Part shown: piece by piece, positions 7,156 through 15,365 of the stretch
Numbering within the stretch: the stretch's first letter is position 1
Layout: every line of letters starts with the position of its first letter
Source of the DNA: Fidelibacterota bacterium
GTDB taxonomy: Bacteria; Fidelibacterota; Fidelibacteria; Fidelibacterales; Fidelibacteraceae
Direction: 5' to 3'
Length of the DNA stretch: 15,365 nt
NCBI GenBank assembly: GCA_030629925.1
Contig: DAOVOB010000007.1
Span: 1-15,365 of the forward strand
Notes under the pieces: model-generated
Told to the model about the DNA's origin: nothing
The model's input: the letters and a program-made list of their open reading frames with translations, nothing else
Database searches by the model: none
Made by a program: the position numbers and the translations under genes

Positions 7156-10100
7156 TTGGCATTGAGCACATTACAACAGAAACCGGCGACAAAAGACTTT
7201 CAGACCATTCAGATTCGTCTTTCCTCTCCGGAGTCAATATTAAGTAAATCCCGTGGCGAAGTTCTAAAGCCCGAGACTATCAATTATCGTTCCTACAAAC
7301 CGGAAAAAGACGGTTTGTTTTGTGAAAAGATCTTTGGACCGGTCAAGGACTGGGAATGTCACTGCGGAAAATATAAGCGCATCCGTTATAAAGGGATCGT
7401 CTGTGACCGTTGCGGTGTGGAAGTCACCCGCAAATCTGTCCGTCGTGAACGCATGGGTCATATCAGCCTTGCCGTTCCTGTCGTACATATTTGGTTCCTG
7501 AAATCTATCCCCTCAAAACTGGCAAATGTGCTGGGTATCCCCGCTAAAGAACTGGAACAGATCATTTACTATGAATCATATGTTGTGATCCAACCAGGTA
7601 AAGCCGAAGTTGAAGAAAATGGAAAAGTTCGTCCCGTCAAACATATGGAATTGTTGGACGAAGACACTTATTTCGAATTGTTCTACACCTACGGTGAAGA
7701 AGCTGAAGAGCCCATTGATGAAGAAGATCTCTTTATTGCTAAAACCGGTGCACAAGCTGTTTATGAGTTGTTGGTTGACTTGGATGTCCCTCAACTTGTC
7801 AGCGATCTTAAAACTCAGTTGCGTAATACAAAATCTGTCTCTGAACGTGACGATATTGTTAAACGCCTGAAGATCTTAAAGTCATTTACCACCAACAATG
7901 AAGATGAACCGATCAATCGTCCGGAATTTATGATCCTGAAGGTACTTCCGGTCATTCCTCCCGAATTGCGCCCTCTCGTTCCGCTTGAAGGCGGACGTTT
8001 TGCCGCATCGGATTTGAACGATCTGTACCGACGTGTGATCATCCGAAATAATCGTTTGAAACAGTTGATCGACATTAAAGCCCCTGAAGTTATATTACGA
8101 AATGAAAAACGTATGCTTCAGGAAGCTGTTGACTCACTCTTTGATAACGGTAGAAAACGTGCGGCTGTCCGTTCAGGTACACGCCGTCCACTGAAATCCC
8201 TCTCAGATATGTTGAACGGTAAGGAAGGACGCTTCCGTCAGAATTTGCTCGGTAAGCGTGTTGATTATTCAGCTCGTTCAGTTATTGTTGTGGGACCTGA
8301 ATTGCATATGCATGAATGTGGTATTCCTAAGAAAATGGCAACTGAGCTATTTAAACCGCATTTGATCCATGAACTTTTGGTTCGTGGACTTGCAGGAACG
8401 GCTAAAGTAGCAAAGGGTATGGTTGAAGAACGTGATCCTGAGGTTATGAACCTTCTGGAATATGTAGTCAAAGACCACCCTGTTCTCTTGAACCGTGCAC
8501 CTACACTTCACCGTTTAGGTATTCAGGCATTTCAGCCCATCTTGATTGATGGAAAAGCTCTACGCATCCACCCACTTGTCTGTTCTGCTTTCAACGCCGA
8601 CTTTGACGGCGATCAGATGGCGGTACACGTACCGCTTTCATTTGAAGCTCAGATCGAATCACGGATGCTGATGCTCGCAAGTAGTAATATTTTACATCCT
8701 GCACATGGTAATCCTATTTCTATTCCGTCACAGGATATGGTTTTGGGGTCTTACTATATTACCCGTGCGAAATCAAATCAACCTGGTGAAGGCTCTACTT
8801 ATTATAGTAATGACGAAGCCCTTCTTGCTTTGGATAATGAATGGGTGACCTTACATGCGAAAGTAAAATTGGCTGTTGATGGAAAAATGATCCCAACTAC
8901 GATTGGTCGTATTCTTTTCAACTCCATCGTTCCTAAAGGTTTACCTTATTATAATGAACTGATAACAAAGAAACGTATTGAAAGTGTTGTCAGTGAATCT
9001 AACCGTGTGGTTGGCATTCACCGTACCGTTGAATTCCTCGATGATCTAAAGGATCTGGGGTTCGCCATGGCGACACGTTCCGGTGTTTCTATCGGTCTTT
9101 CAGACGTTATCATTCCTGAAGAAAAATTCGAAATTATCGATAAGACCCAAAATATCGTAAATGACATTAATAACAAACGTAAACGCGGTGTCATTACTGA
9201 AAATGAACGTTACAATAAGGTTATTGATGCTTGGTCAAAGACCACCGATTCTGTACAGGCTGCCATGAACGAAAAACTCGTTGAAGACAACGAAGGATTC
9301 AATCCCTTGTTCATTATGACCGATTCAGGTGCTCGTGGTTCTAAAGATCAGATCAAACAGCTTGCCGGAATGCGTGGTTTGATGAATAAACCGCAGAAAA
9401 ACGTAGCCGGTGGTGGTGGCGATATTATTGAAACACCCATTACGTCAAACTTTAAAGAAGGTCTGACTGTACTTGAATACTTCATTTCCACTCACGGTGC
9501 TCGTAAAGGTCTTTCCGATACGGCATTGAAAACAGCTGATGCGGGTTATTTAACTCGTCGCCTTGTTGATGTGGCTCAGGATGTTGTGATCAATTCGATT
9601 GATTGTAATACCATCAATGGTATTCGTGTTGCTTCCTTGAAAGAAGGGGAGAACATTATCGAATACTTGAAAGAACGTATTGTAGGTCGAGTTTTACAGG
9701 AAGATGTAATAGATCCGCTTACTGATGAGGTAATCGCCGAAGTCGGTGAATTCGTTGACGAAGTCCTGGCTGAAAAGATATCTAATTCAAATGTTGAATC
9801 TGTTTATATTCGTTCAGTATTGACCTGTGAAGCTAAAACCGGTGTTTGTGCAAAATGCTACGGCCGAAATCTGGCGACCGATAAACTGGTCAATACAGGT
9901 GAAGCAGTTGGTATTATGGCTGCACAGTCCATTGGTGAACCAGGAACTCAGTTAACACTGCGTACTTTCCATATTGGTGGAACTGCAAGTCGTATTATTC
10001 AGGAATCTCACCAGACCGCCCGCTTTAAAGGTCGGGTTGAATTCTCTGATAACCTGTTTATTTCAGAAAATGATCTAAAAATTGTTCTGGTCCGTAACGG

Positions 10101-11451
10101 TAAAGTTTCAATTATTGATGATGACAACCGTAATTTGATCACTTATACCATCCCTCAGGGTGCTAAAGTTCATGTCAAAAATGACGATCAGGTAGCCCCG
10201 GATTCAATTTTATACGACTGGGATGCATACAACGAACACATTGTTTCCCGTTATAATGGCACAGTGAAATTTCTTGATCTGATCGCCGGTGTCACTTATG
10301 ATGAGGTAACCGATTCATCAGGACATATGGAATGGCAGATCATTGCATCTAAAGATCGTGAAAAAACTGCTCGTATAGCTATTTTTGGTGATGATGCTGA
10401 AATGGTTGGAAAACCGATAGCGCTTCCTGAAAATTCATCAATTATCATCAAAGAAGGCGATAAGGTCATTCAGGGACAAACCCTGGCCAAGCGTTCTAAA
10501 GAAAGTGCACGAAGCAACGATATTACCGGTGGTCTTCCACGAGTATCCGAGCTTTTCGAAGCAAGAAACCCAAGCAACGAAGCTGTGGTTTCCGAGGTCG
10601 ATGGAAATGTACGTTTTGATAAATTACAGCATGGTATTCAGACAATCCGTGTAACGAACGAACTCGGTGAGCTTTATACATATAAGATCCCTAAAGGGAA
10701 GCACATTTTGGTTCATGAAGGCGATTATATTCGCTCAGGTGAACCCTTGTGTGACGGTGCAATTCCACCACGTAAAATACTTAAGATCCGTGGTGTGAAA
10801 GAAGTGCAGAAACATCTCCTTAATGAGATCCAGCACGTTTACCGTCTGCAGGGTGTACGTATCAACGATAAACATATCGAAGTTATTGTACGTCAGATGC
10901 TGCAAAAAGTTGAGATTAAAGATCCCGGCGATACTAGTTTTCTAGTAGGGGATCGTATTGGTCGTCAAGAAGTTCAGATCGAAAACAATAAGCTATTTGA
11001 TATGGTTGCTATCAACGACGCAGGTGATACTTCTCTTATTGAAAATAATGTTTATCCTCGTGATATGGTTAAAGAAGACAATGCAAGACATAAGGCTGCT
11101 GAAAAACGGCCTGCAAAGTTCAAAGCTGCAAAACCTGCAACTTTTGATCCCTTGCTACTTGGTATTACCCGTGCTTCTCTTAACACCGAGAGCTTCCTTT
11201 CTGCTGCTTCTTTCCAGGAAACAACCCGTGTTCTTACGGATGCGGCAATTTCAGGTAAGATCGATGACCTCAGCGGTTTAAAAGAAAACATCATCATAGG
11301 ACGGATGATTCCCGCAGGTACTGGTATGGAAAAATATACTACACTGCGAGTGGAAGAACCTGAATATGAAGAAGTAGAACTACCCGTACCGGACAATACG
11401 GTTGTGGACGAACAAACACCCGAAGAGGTGGTTGAAGTTCCAGCTGAATAA
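7156..11451 (+). CDS. rpoC: DNA-directed RNA polymerase subunit beta'
   Basis: Beta' carries the catalytic magnesium site of RNA polymerase. It has 1431 residues from a TTG start. In order: the N-terminal zinc ribbon with C68, C70, C83 and C86; the clamp; the [12 protein letters not shown] motif with metal-binding D482, D484 and D486; the second zinc site with C817, C891, C898 and C901; and the trigger loop from about G919 to G942, with L935, R936 and H939 at the positions of E. coli M932, R933 and H936. An SI3 insertion of about 180 residues follows (about 943-1121) before the [16 protein letters not shown] segment. SI3 is typical of Proteobacteria and the Bacteroidetes-Chlorobi side and absent from Firmicutes. 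After the conserved IPAGTG near residue 1390, the tail is an acidic stretch of about 40 residues. A terminator follows the gene. Confidence 0.97.
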   Translation: MALSTLQQKPATKDFQTIQIRLSSPESILSKSRGEVLKPETINYRSYKPEKDGLFCEKIFGPVKDWECHCGKYKRIRYKGIVCDRCGVEVTRKSVRRERMGHISLAVPVVHIWFLKSIPSKLANVLGIPAKELEQIIYYESYVVIQPGKAEVEENGKVRPVKHMELLDEDTYFELFYTYGEEAEEPIDEEDLFIAKTGAQAVYELLVDLDVPQLVSDLKTQLRNTKSVSERDDIVKRLKILKSFTTNNEDEPINRPEFMILKVLPVIPPELRPLVPLEGGRFAASDLNDLYRRVIIRNNRLKQLIDIKAPEVILRNEKRMLQEAVDSLFDNGRKRAAVRSGTRRPLKSLSDMLNGKEGRFRQNLLGKRVDYSARSVIVVGPELHMHECGIPKKMATELFKPHLIHELLVRGLAGTAKVAKGMVEERDPEVMNLLEYVVKDHPVLLNRAPTLHRLGIQAFQPILIDGKALRIHPLVCSAFNADFDGDQMAVHVPLSFEAQIESRMLMLASSNILHPAHGNPISIPSQDMVLGSYYITRAKSNQPGEGSTYYSNDEALLALDNEWVTLHAKVKLAVDGKMIPTTIGRILFNSIVPKGLPYYNELITKKRIESVVSESNRVVGIHRTVEFLDDLKDLGFAMATRSGVSIGLSDVIIPEEKFEIIDKTQNIVNDINNKRKRGVITENERYNKVIDAWSKTTDSVQAAMNEKLVEDNEGFNPLFIMTDSGARGSKDQIKQLAGMRGLMNKPQKNVAGGGGDIIETPITSNFKEGLTVLEYFISTHGARKGLSDTALKTADAGYLTRRLVDVAQDVVINSIDCNTINGIRVASLKEGENIIEYLKERIVGRVLQEDVIDPLTDEVIAEVGEFVDEVLAEKISNSNVESVYIRSVLTCEAKTGVCAKCYGRNLATDKLVNTGEAVGIMAAQSIGEPGTQLTLRTFHIGGTASRIIQESHQTARFKGRVEFSDNLFISENDLKIVLVRNGKVSIIDDDNRNLITYTIPQGAKVHVKNDDQVAPDSILYDWDAYNEHIVSRYNGTVKFLDLIAGVTYDEVTDSSGHMEWQIIASKDREKTARIAIFGDDAEMVGKPIALPENSSIIIKEGDKVIQGQTLAKRSKESARSNDITGGLPRVSELFEARNPSNEAVVSEVDGNVRFDKLQHGIQTIRVTNELGELYTYKIPKGKHILVHEGDYIRSGEPLCDGAIPPRKILKIRGVKEVQKHLLNEIQHVYRLQGVRINDKHIEVIVRQMLQKVEIKDPGDTSFLVGDRIGRQEVQIENNKLFDMVAINDAGDTSLIENNVYPRDMVKEDNARHKAAEKRPAKFKAAKPATFDPLLLGITRASLNTESFLSAASFQETTRVLTDAAISGKIDDLSGLKENIIIGRMIPAGTGMEKYTTLRVEEPEYEEVELPVPDNTVVDEQTPEEVVEVPAE

Positions 11452-11476
11452 GCTTGGTATTAGGTAATAGATAAAT

Positions 11477-11506
11477 GCCCCTCGATTGGTCGGGGGGCGT
11501 TTTTTT
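11477..11506 (+). terminator. Rho-independent terminator of the rpoBC unit
   Basis: GCCCCTCGA (11477-11485) pairs with TCGGGGGGC (11490-11498) as a 9-bp stem with one G-U pair and a TTGG tetraloop, followed by GTTTTTTT. It lies 25 bases after the rpoC stop. Confidence 0.93.
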
Positions 11507-11569
11507 ATGTAGTATTTATCTATACTTTGAAGTAAAGGGCATGAGTAAAAAAAGCCCCCAAAAAATCAA

Positions 11570-11619
11570 ACAAAAGCTTGCATAGAAGCGGAACAAACAT
11601 TATCTTTCTGAGCTTTTGT
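11570..11619 (+). repeat. Perfect 9-bp inverted repeat in the rpsL upstream region
   Basis: ACAAAAGCT (11570-11578) and AGCTTTTGT (11611-11619) are exact reverse complements separated by 32 bases. The right arm ends 6 bases before the GGAG ribosome binding site of rpsL (11626-11629). It could be a protein-binding operator around a promoter or, in a read-through transcript, the stem of a leader hairpin. Which of these applies, if either, cannot be told from sequence. Confidence 0.5.
11578..11608 (+). promoter_or_regulatory. Candidate promoter of the str operon
   Basis: After the strong terminator at 11477-11506, the rpsL operon needs its own promoter. One candidate reads either as TTGCAT (11578-11583), 17 bases, TATCTT (11601-11606) under a sigma-70 model, or as TTG, 20 bases, TATCTTTC under a Bacteroidetes-type TTTG/TAnnTTTG model. 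A-tracts at 11547-11553 and 11560-11565 resemble an UP element. Both matches are imperfect (3 of 6 plus 4 of 6 in the first model), so the exact site is uncertain. Confidence 0.4.
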
Positions 11620-11639
11620 GAAAATGGAGAAAAATATAA

Positions 11640-12014
11640 ATGCCAACGATCAATCAGTTAGTACGACAGGGTAGAAAAAAGATCACGAAGAAGAACAAGG
11701 TTCCTGCCTTGAACGCAAACCCGCAGAAGCGTGGTGTTTGCACACGCGTCTATACAACGACGCCAAAAAAACCGAACTCAGCGTTACGTAAAGTTGCGCG
11801 TGTTCGCCTGACAACAGGTACGGAAGTTACGGCATACATCCCGGGTGAAGGTCACAACCTCCAGGAGCATTCAATTGTGCTTATCGAAGGTGGTCGTGTT
11901 AAAGATCTTCCGGGTGTTCGCTACCATATCATTCGAGGCACACTGGATACTGCCGGTGTGGAAGGTAGACGACAGAGTAGATCACGTTACGGCACTAAAC
12001 GGCCGAAATCTTAA
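11640..12014 (+). CDS. rpsL: 30S ribosomal protein S12
   Basis: S12 sits at the decoding centre of the small subunit and controls tRNA selection accuracy. The 124-residue product has the usual length and carries the conserved [22 protein letters not shown] block and the [13 protein letters not shown] loop. Lysines 43 and 88 and proline 91 are present. Changes at these sites cause streptomycin resistance or dependence in E. coli, so this is the ordinary sensitive-type sequence. Asp89 is the residue methylthiolated by RimO in bacteria that have that enzyme. The gene opens the str operon, with GGAG at 11626-11629 upstream and rpsG 15 bases downstream. Confidence 0.97.
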   Translation: MPTINQLVRQGRKKITKKNKVPALNANPQKRGVCTRVYTTTPKKPNSALRKVARVRLTTGTEVTAYIPGEGHNLQEHSIVLIEGGRVKDLPGVRYHIIRGTLDTAGVEGRRQSRSRYGTKRPKS

Positions 12015-12029
12015 AGCGGAGTAAAATCT

Positions 12030-12500
12030 ATGTCAAGAAGGAATAAGCCACCCAAACGCGACGTATTACCAGACCCGAAGTATGGCTCTAAAGTCATTAC
12101 TAAGTTCATCAATAATTTGATGGAAGAGGGCAAAAAGGGTGTTGCCGAGAAGATTATGTATGGTGCAATTGACGTACTCAATGAACAAACAGGTGGAAAA
12201 GGCTTGGATATATTCCAAAAAGCTTTAGATAATGTTGCCCCGGTTCTTGAAGTTAAATCCAAGAGAATTGGTGGAGCTACTTATCAGGTTCCGATCGAAG
12301 TTCGTCGTGACCGTCGTTATGCACTAGCAATGCGCTGGATTATCAATTATTCCAGTGCTCGTTCAGGCAACGCAATGTCTACTAAATTAGCATCTGAGTT
12401 GATGGCCGCCTCCAAGGGAGAAGGTTCATCAATCAAGAAAAAAGAAGATACGCACAGAATGGCTGAAGCAAATAAAGCATTTGCACATTTCAGTCGATAG
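12030..12500 (+). CDS. rpsG: 30S ribosomal protein S7
   Basis: S7 nucleates assembly of the 30S head and lines the mRNA exit and E-site region. The product is 156 residues, the standard length. It begins MSRRNKPPKRDVLPDPKYGS and contains the typical GGATYQVPIEVR and ALAMRWII segments, and closes with HRMAEANKAFAHFSR. It follows rpsL by 15 bases, with CGGAG as ribosome binding site. In E. coli S7 represses its own operon at a structured rpsL-rpsG junction of about 100 bases; here there is no room for such an element between the genes. fusA starts 23 bases after the stop. Confidence 0.97.
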   Translation: MSRRNKPPKRDVLPDPKYGSKVITKFINNLMEEGKKGVAEKIMYGAIDVLNEQTGGKGLDIFQKALDNVAPVLEVKSKRIGGATYQVPIEVRRDRRYALAMRWIINYSSARSGNAMSTKLASELMAASKGEGSSIKKKEDTHRMAEANKAFAHFSR

Positions 12501-12522
12501 CCAAACAATAAAGGCGTAATAC

Positions 12523-14580
12523 GTGGCTTCAGATTTATCAAAATTGCGGAATATCGGAATTATGGCTCATATTGATGCCGGTAAAACGACAACAACTGAG
12601 CGAATTCTGTATTATACCGGAATTTCACACCGAATTGGTGAAGTTCATGAAGGTACTGCGATCATGGATTGGATGGAACAGGAGAAAGAACGTGGTATTA
12701 CCATTACTTCTGCTGCTACAACCTGTTCATGGGGTAAGCACCGCATCAATATTATTGATACACCCGGTCATGTTGACTTTACGGCGGAAGTTGAACGTTC
12801 ATTACGCGTTCTGGATGGTGCAGTTGCATTGTTCTGCGGTGTTGGCGGTGTTGAACCACAGTCTGAGACTGTTTGGAAGCAAGCAAACACTTATAAAGTC
12901 CCCCGTATCGCGTTTGTAAATAAAATGGATCGTGCCGGTGCTGATTTTTATAATGTACTGGATATGATGCGGAAACGCCTTGGCGCCAATCCGCTTCCGG
13001 TTTTTATCCCCGTCGGTTCAGGTGATATGTTTACAGGTATTATTGACCTTATTAACAATCGTTCTATTATTTATAAAGAAGAAACTTTGGGACAGGAATT
13101 TGAATTTGGTCCAATTCCTAAAGATATGGCTGAAAAAGTCGAAGAATATCGCTATCATCTTGTTGAAGAAATTGCATCTTATGATGATACACTGCTTGAA
13201 AAATACCTTGAGGGCGAGGAACTGACAGAAGCAGAACTTAAAGCTGCTATTCGCGTTGGTACGATCAAGGGTGATATTATCCCCGTTCTTGTTGGCTCTG
13301 CTTTCAAGAATAAAGGTGTTCAGGAATTGTTGAACGCAGTTGTTGATTATTTACCCTCACCTCTGGATGTTCCGGATGTGCATGGTAAATCACCCAAAAC
13401 TGATAAAGAAGAAATTCGCACAGCAAATACTGACGAACCCTTTTCAGCACTGGCATTTAAGATCATGACTGATCCTTATGTTGGTCGTTTGACTTATTTA
13501 CGTATTTACAGCGGAAGCGTTGAAGCAGGTCAGTATATGAGGAACTCTGAGACTGGCAAACGTGAACGCTTCGGACGAATATTAAAAATGCATGCCAATA
13601 AACGTGAAGATCTCAAATCGGCTCATGCCGGTGATATCGTTGCGGTTGTTGGATTAAAAAAGACCCGTACGGGTCATACCCTCTGTGATGAAAAACATCA
13701 GATCATTCTTGAAGAGATGGTCTTCCCGAATCCTGTAATCAACGTTTCTATTGAACCGGCATCAAAAGCCGATCAGGAAGCATTGACCGAAGGATTGATC
13801 AAATTGGCGGATGAGGATCCAACATTCAAGATCAAGTATGAGGAAGCAACCGGACAGACGATCATTTGGGGGATGGGTGAATTGCACTTGGATATTATTG
13901 TTGACCGTTTACGTCGCGAATTCAAAGTGCAGGCACATGTAGGTAGACCTCAGGTTGCTTACAAAGAAACGATTACTAAACTTGCAACAATTGACGAAAT
14001 ATTTAAGAAACAAACCGGCGGTAAAGGCCAGTATGCTCGCGTTAAAATTAATGTTGAGCCGTCTGAAAAAGGCGCAGGCTTTGTTTTTATCAATAAGATC
14101 GTCGGCGGGTCTATCCCAAGAGAATTTATTCCTGCGGTAGAACGCGGAATTAAAGAGGCATGTAAAACCGGTGTCCTTAAAGGATATCCGATTGAAGATG
14201 TGAAGATTACGCTAGTAGATGGAAACCATCATCCTGTGGACTCATCAGAAATGGCGTTTAAAGTCGCTGGTAGTATTGCCTTTCAAAAGGCTGTTCGGAA
14301 AGCAAATGCGATCCTGCTTGAACCGATCATGGCTCTTGAAGTAGTAACACCGGACGAGTATTTAGGAGATGTCATGGGTGACCTCACCTCGAGGAGGGGT
14401 CAAATTAAAGGCATGATCCCACGAAATGATGCTCAGGTCTTAAATGCCGACGTTCCTTTAGCCGGAATGTTTGGATATGCAACAGACTTGAGATCAATCA
14501 CCCAAGGACGAGCAGTGTTTACGATGCAATTTGATCATTATTCAGCTGCTCCCGCAAGTATTGCGGAAAAAGTAAATTAA
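12523..14580 (+). CDS. fusA: Elongation factor G
   Basis: EF-G is the GTPase that drives translocation of tRNA and mRNA and, with RRF, ribosome recycling. The product is 685 residues, slightly shorter than the usual 690-705. GTP-binding motifs are the P-loop AHIDAGKT (residues 15-22), ERGITIT in switch I, DTPGHVDF from D79 with H83 at the catalytic histidine position, NKMD at 133-136, and GSAFKNKG. Domain II, the GMGELHLDI region of domain III, and domain IV with GGKGQYARV and the HHPVDSSE tip loop follow in order. The start is GTG 12523, which places [15 protein letters not shown] at the normal distance; only a weak AAGG (12511-12514) precedes it. tuf follows. Confidence 0.97.
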   Translation: MASDLSKLRNIGIMAHIDAGKTTTTERILYYTGISHRIGEVHEGTAIMDWMEQEKERGITITSAATTCSWGKHRINIIDTPGHVDFTAEVERSLRVLDGAVALFCGVGGVEPQSETVWKQANTYKVPRIAFVNKMDRAGADFYNVLDMMRKRLGANPLPVFIPVGSGDMFTGIIDLINNRSIIYKEETLGQEFEFGPIPKDMAEKVEEYRYHLVEEIASYDDTLLEKYLEGEELTEAELKAAIRVGTIKGDIIPVLVGSAFKNKGVQELLNAVVDYLPSPLDVPDVHGKSPKTDKEEIRTANTDEPFSALAFKIMTDPYVGRLTYLRIYSGSVEAGQYMRNSETGKRERFGRILKMHANKREDLKSAHAGDIVAVVGLKKTRTGHTLCDEKHQIILEEMVFPNPVINVSIEPASKADQEALTEGLIKLADEDPTFKIKYEEATGQTIIWGMGELHLDIIVDRLRREFKVQAHVGRPQVAYKETITKLATIDEIFKKQTGGKGQYARVKINVEPSEKGAGFVFINKIVGGSIPREFIPAVERGIKEACKTGVLKGYPIEDVKITLVDGNHHPVDSSEMAFKVAGSIAFQKAVRKANAILLEPIMALEVVTPDEYLGDVMGDLTSRRGQIKGMIPRNDAQVLNADVPLAGMFGYATDLRSITQGRAVFTMQFDHYSAAPASIAEKVN

Positions 14581-14602
14581 GTGAAACAAAGGAGTATTTC
14601 AC

Positions 14603-15365
14603 ATGGCTAAAGTAAAATATGAACGTACAAAACCACATGTGAACGTAGGAACGATCGGTCACGTGGATCACGGTAAGACGACATTGACTGCAGCAATTAC
14701 TTCGGTATTAGCTAAAGCAGGCGGTGCTGAAATTCGTTCATTTGACAGTATTGATAATGCCCCGGAAGAACGGGAACGTGGAATCACGATCGCAACGGCC
14801 CACGTAGAATATGAAACAGAAAAGCGTCACTATGCTCACGTAGACTGTCCGGGTCACGCTGACTACATTAAGAACATGATCACCGGAGCCGCACAAATGG
14901 ACGGCGCTATTCTGGTCGTATCCGCAGCTGATGGCCCTATGCCTCAGACCCGCGAACATGTTCTATTGGCACGTCAGGTAAACGTACCTTACATCGTAGT
15001 TTACATGAACAAAGTTGATATGGTTGATGATCCTGAATTGTTAGAACTGGTAGAAATGGAACTTCGTGAACTCTTGAGTGAATACGAATTCCCCGGTGAT
15101 GACATTCCGATCATTATGGGTTCAGCTTTGGAAGCATTGAACAATCCCGATGATCCGGAAAAGACCAAAAGCATTCAGGAGCTGATGGACGCAGTAGATT
15201 CATACATTCCGCTGCCAGTCCGCTCAATAGACAAGCCATTCCTAATGCCGATTGAAGATGTATTTTCAATTACGGGACGAGGAACGGTAGGAACCGGCCG
15301 AATTGAGCGTGGTGTTATTAAAGTTGGAGAAGAAGTAGAAATTGTCGGTATCGAAGAAGGCGCCA
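14603..15365 (+). CDS. tuf: Elongation factor Tu, N-terminal part (partial, 3' end outside window)
   Basis: The first 254 codons are present before the window ends. EF-Tu delivers aminoacyl-tRNA to the ribosome. The protein starts [20 protein letters not shown]. GTPase motifs are GHVDHGKTT in the P-loop, ERERGITI in switch I, DCPGHADY in switch II, MNKVD for guanine recognition (many EF-Tu have NKCD or NKVD), and GSAL. The start of domain 2 ([25 protein letters not shown]) is visible before the edge. AAAGGAG at 14588-14594 lies 8 bases before the ATG, and the gene follows fusA by 22 bases as the last visible member of the str operon. It is the second tuf locus in this window, after the copy that ends at 85. 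Confidence 0.97.
   Translation, partial: MAKVKYERTKPHVNVGTIGHVDHGKTTLTAAITSVLAKAGGAEIRSFDSIDNAPEERERGITIATAHVEYETEKRHYAHVDCPGHADYIKNMITGAAQMDGAILVVSAADGPMPQTREHVLLARQVNVPYIVVYMNKVDMVDDPELLELVEMELRELLSEYEFPGDDIPIIMGSALEALNNPDDPEKTKSIQELMDAVDSYIPLPVRSIDKPFLMPIEDVFSITGRGTVGTGRIERGVIKVGEEVEIVGIEEGA

Noticed and set aside
11537..11559. GGGC/GCCC pairing after the rpoC terminator as a second or antisense terminator
   Set aside because: The stem has 4 bp with a 13-base loop and no T run follows on either strand in the right position.

Overview
This window is a core information-processing cluster of a bacterial chromosome. Every gene I can support lies on the + strand, and nothing in it looks horizontally acquired. 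The order is the 3' end of one tuf gene, rpmG, tRNA-Trp, secE, nusG, rplK, rplA, rplJ, rplL, rpoB, rpoC, a rho-independent terminator, rpsL, rpsG, fusA, and the 5' part of a second tuf gene cut by the window edge. All full-length genes are intact, with no frameshift and no missing catalytic residue that I could find.

Organism: the rpoB and rpoC products carry lineage insertions that Firmicutes and Actinobacteria lack. These are a coiled, charged SI2-like insertion in beta (about residues 905-1020) and an SI3 insertion of about 180 residues in the trigger loop of beta' (about residues 943-1121). A beta of about 1270 residues, a beta' of about 1430, and a tuf-tRNA-Trp-secE-nusG start fit a Gram-negative-type bacterium. 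The Fibrobacteres-Chlorobi-Bacteroidetes assemblage or an uncultured relative is plausible, but I cannot assign a phylum from this window alone. The DNA is moderately AT-rich by eye and gene starts carry ordinary AGGAGG-type ribosome binding sites.

Layout: positions 1-3219 encode translation and elongation factors and ribosomal stalk proteins. These are EF-Tu, L33, tRNA-Trp, SecE, NusG, then L11-L1-L10-L12, which together build the GTPase-associated region of the 50S subunit. A hairpin followed by a T-rich run at 3254-3287 lies between rplL and rpoB and probably attenuates transcription, so that ribosomal proteins are made in excess over RNA polymerase. Positions 3316-11451 encode beta and beta' of RNA polymerase, both with TTG starts and strong Shine-Dalgarno sequences. 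A strong terminator at 11477-11506 ends this unit. The 133 bases between that terminator and rpsL hold a possible promoter and a 9-bp inverted repeat. The str operon (rpsL-rpsG-fusA-tuf) follows.

The genes form a functional set: EF-G and EF-Tu act on the L11/L10/L12 stalk, S12 and S7 form the decoding and exit regions of the 30S subunit, and NusG couples the polymerase encoded here to the ribosome. I see no unknown system. The points most worth a second look are a tandem 11-residue repeat in the L12-binding tail of L10, an L11 C-terminal extension that overlaps rplA, the rplL-rpoB attenuator with its misleading ATG, and the inverted repeat in front of rpsL.
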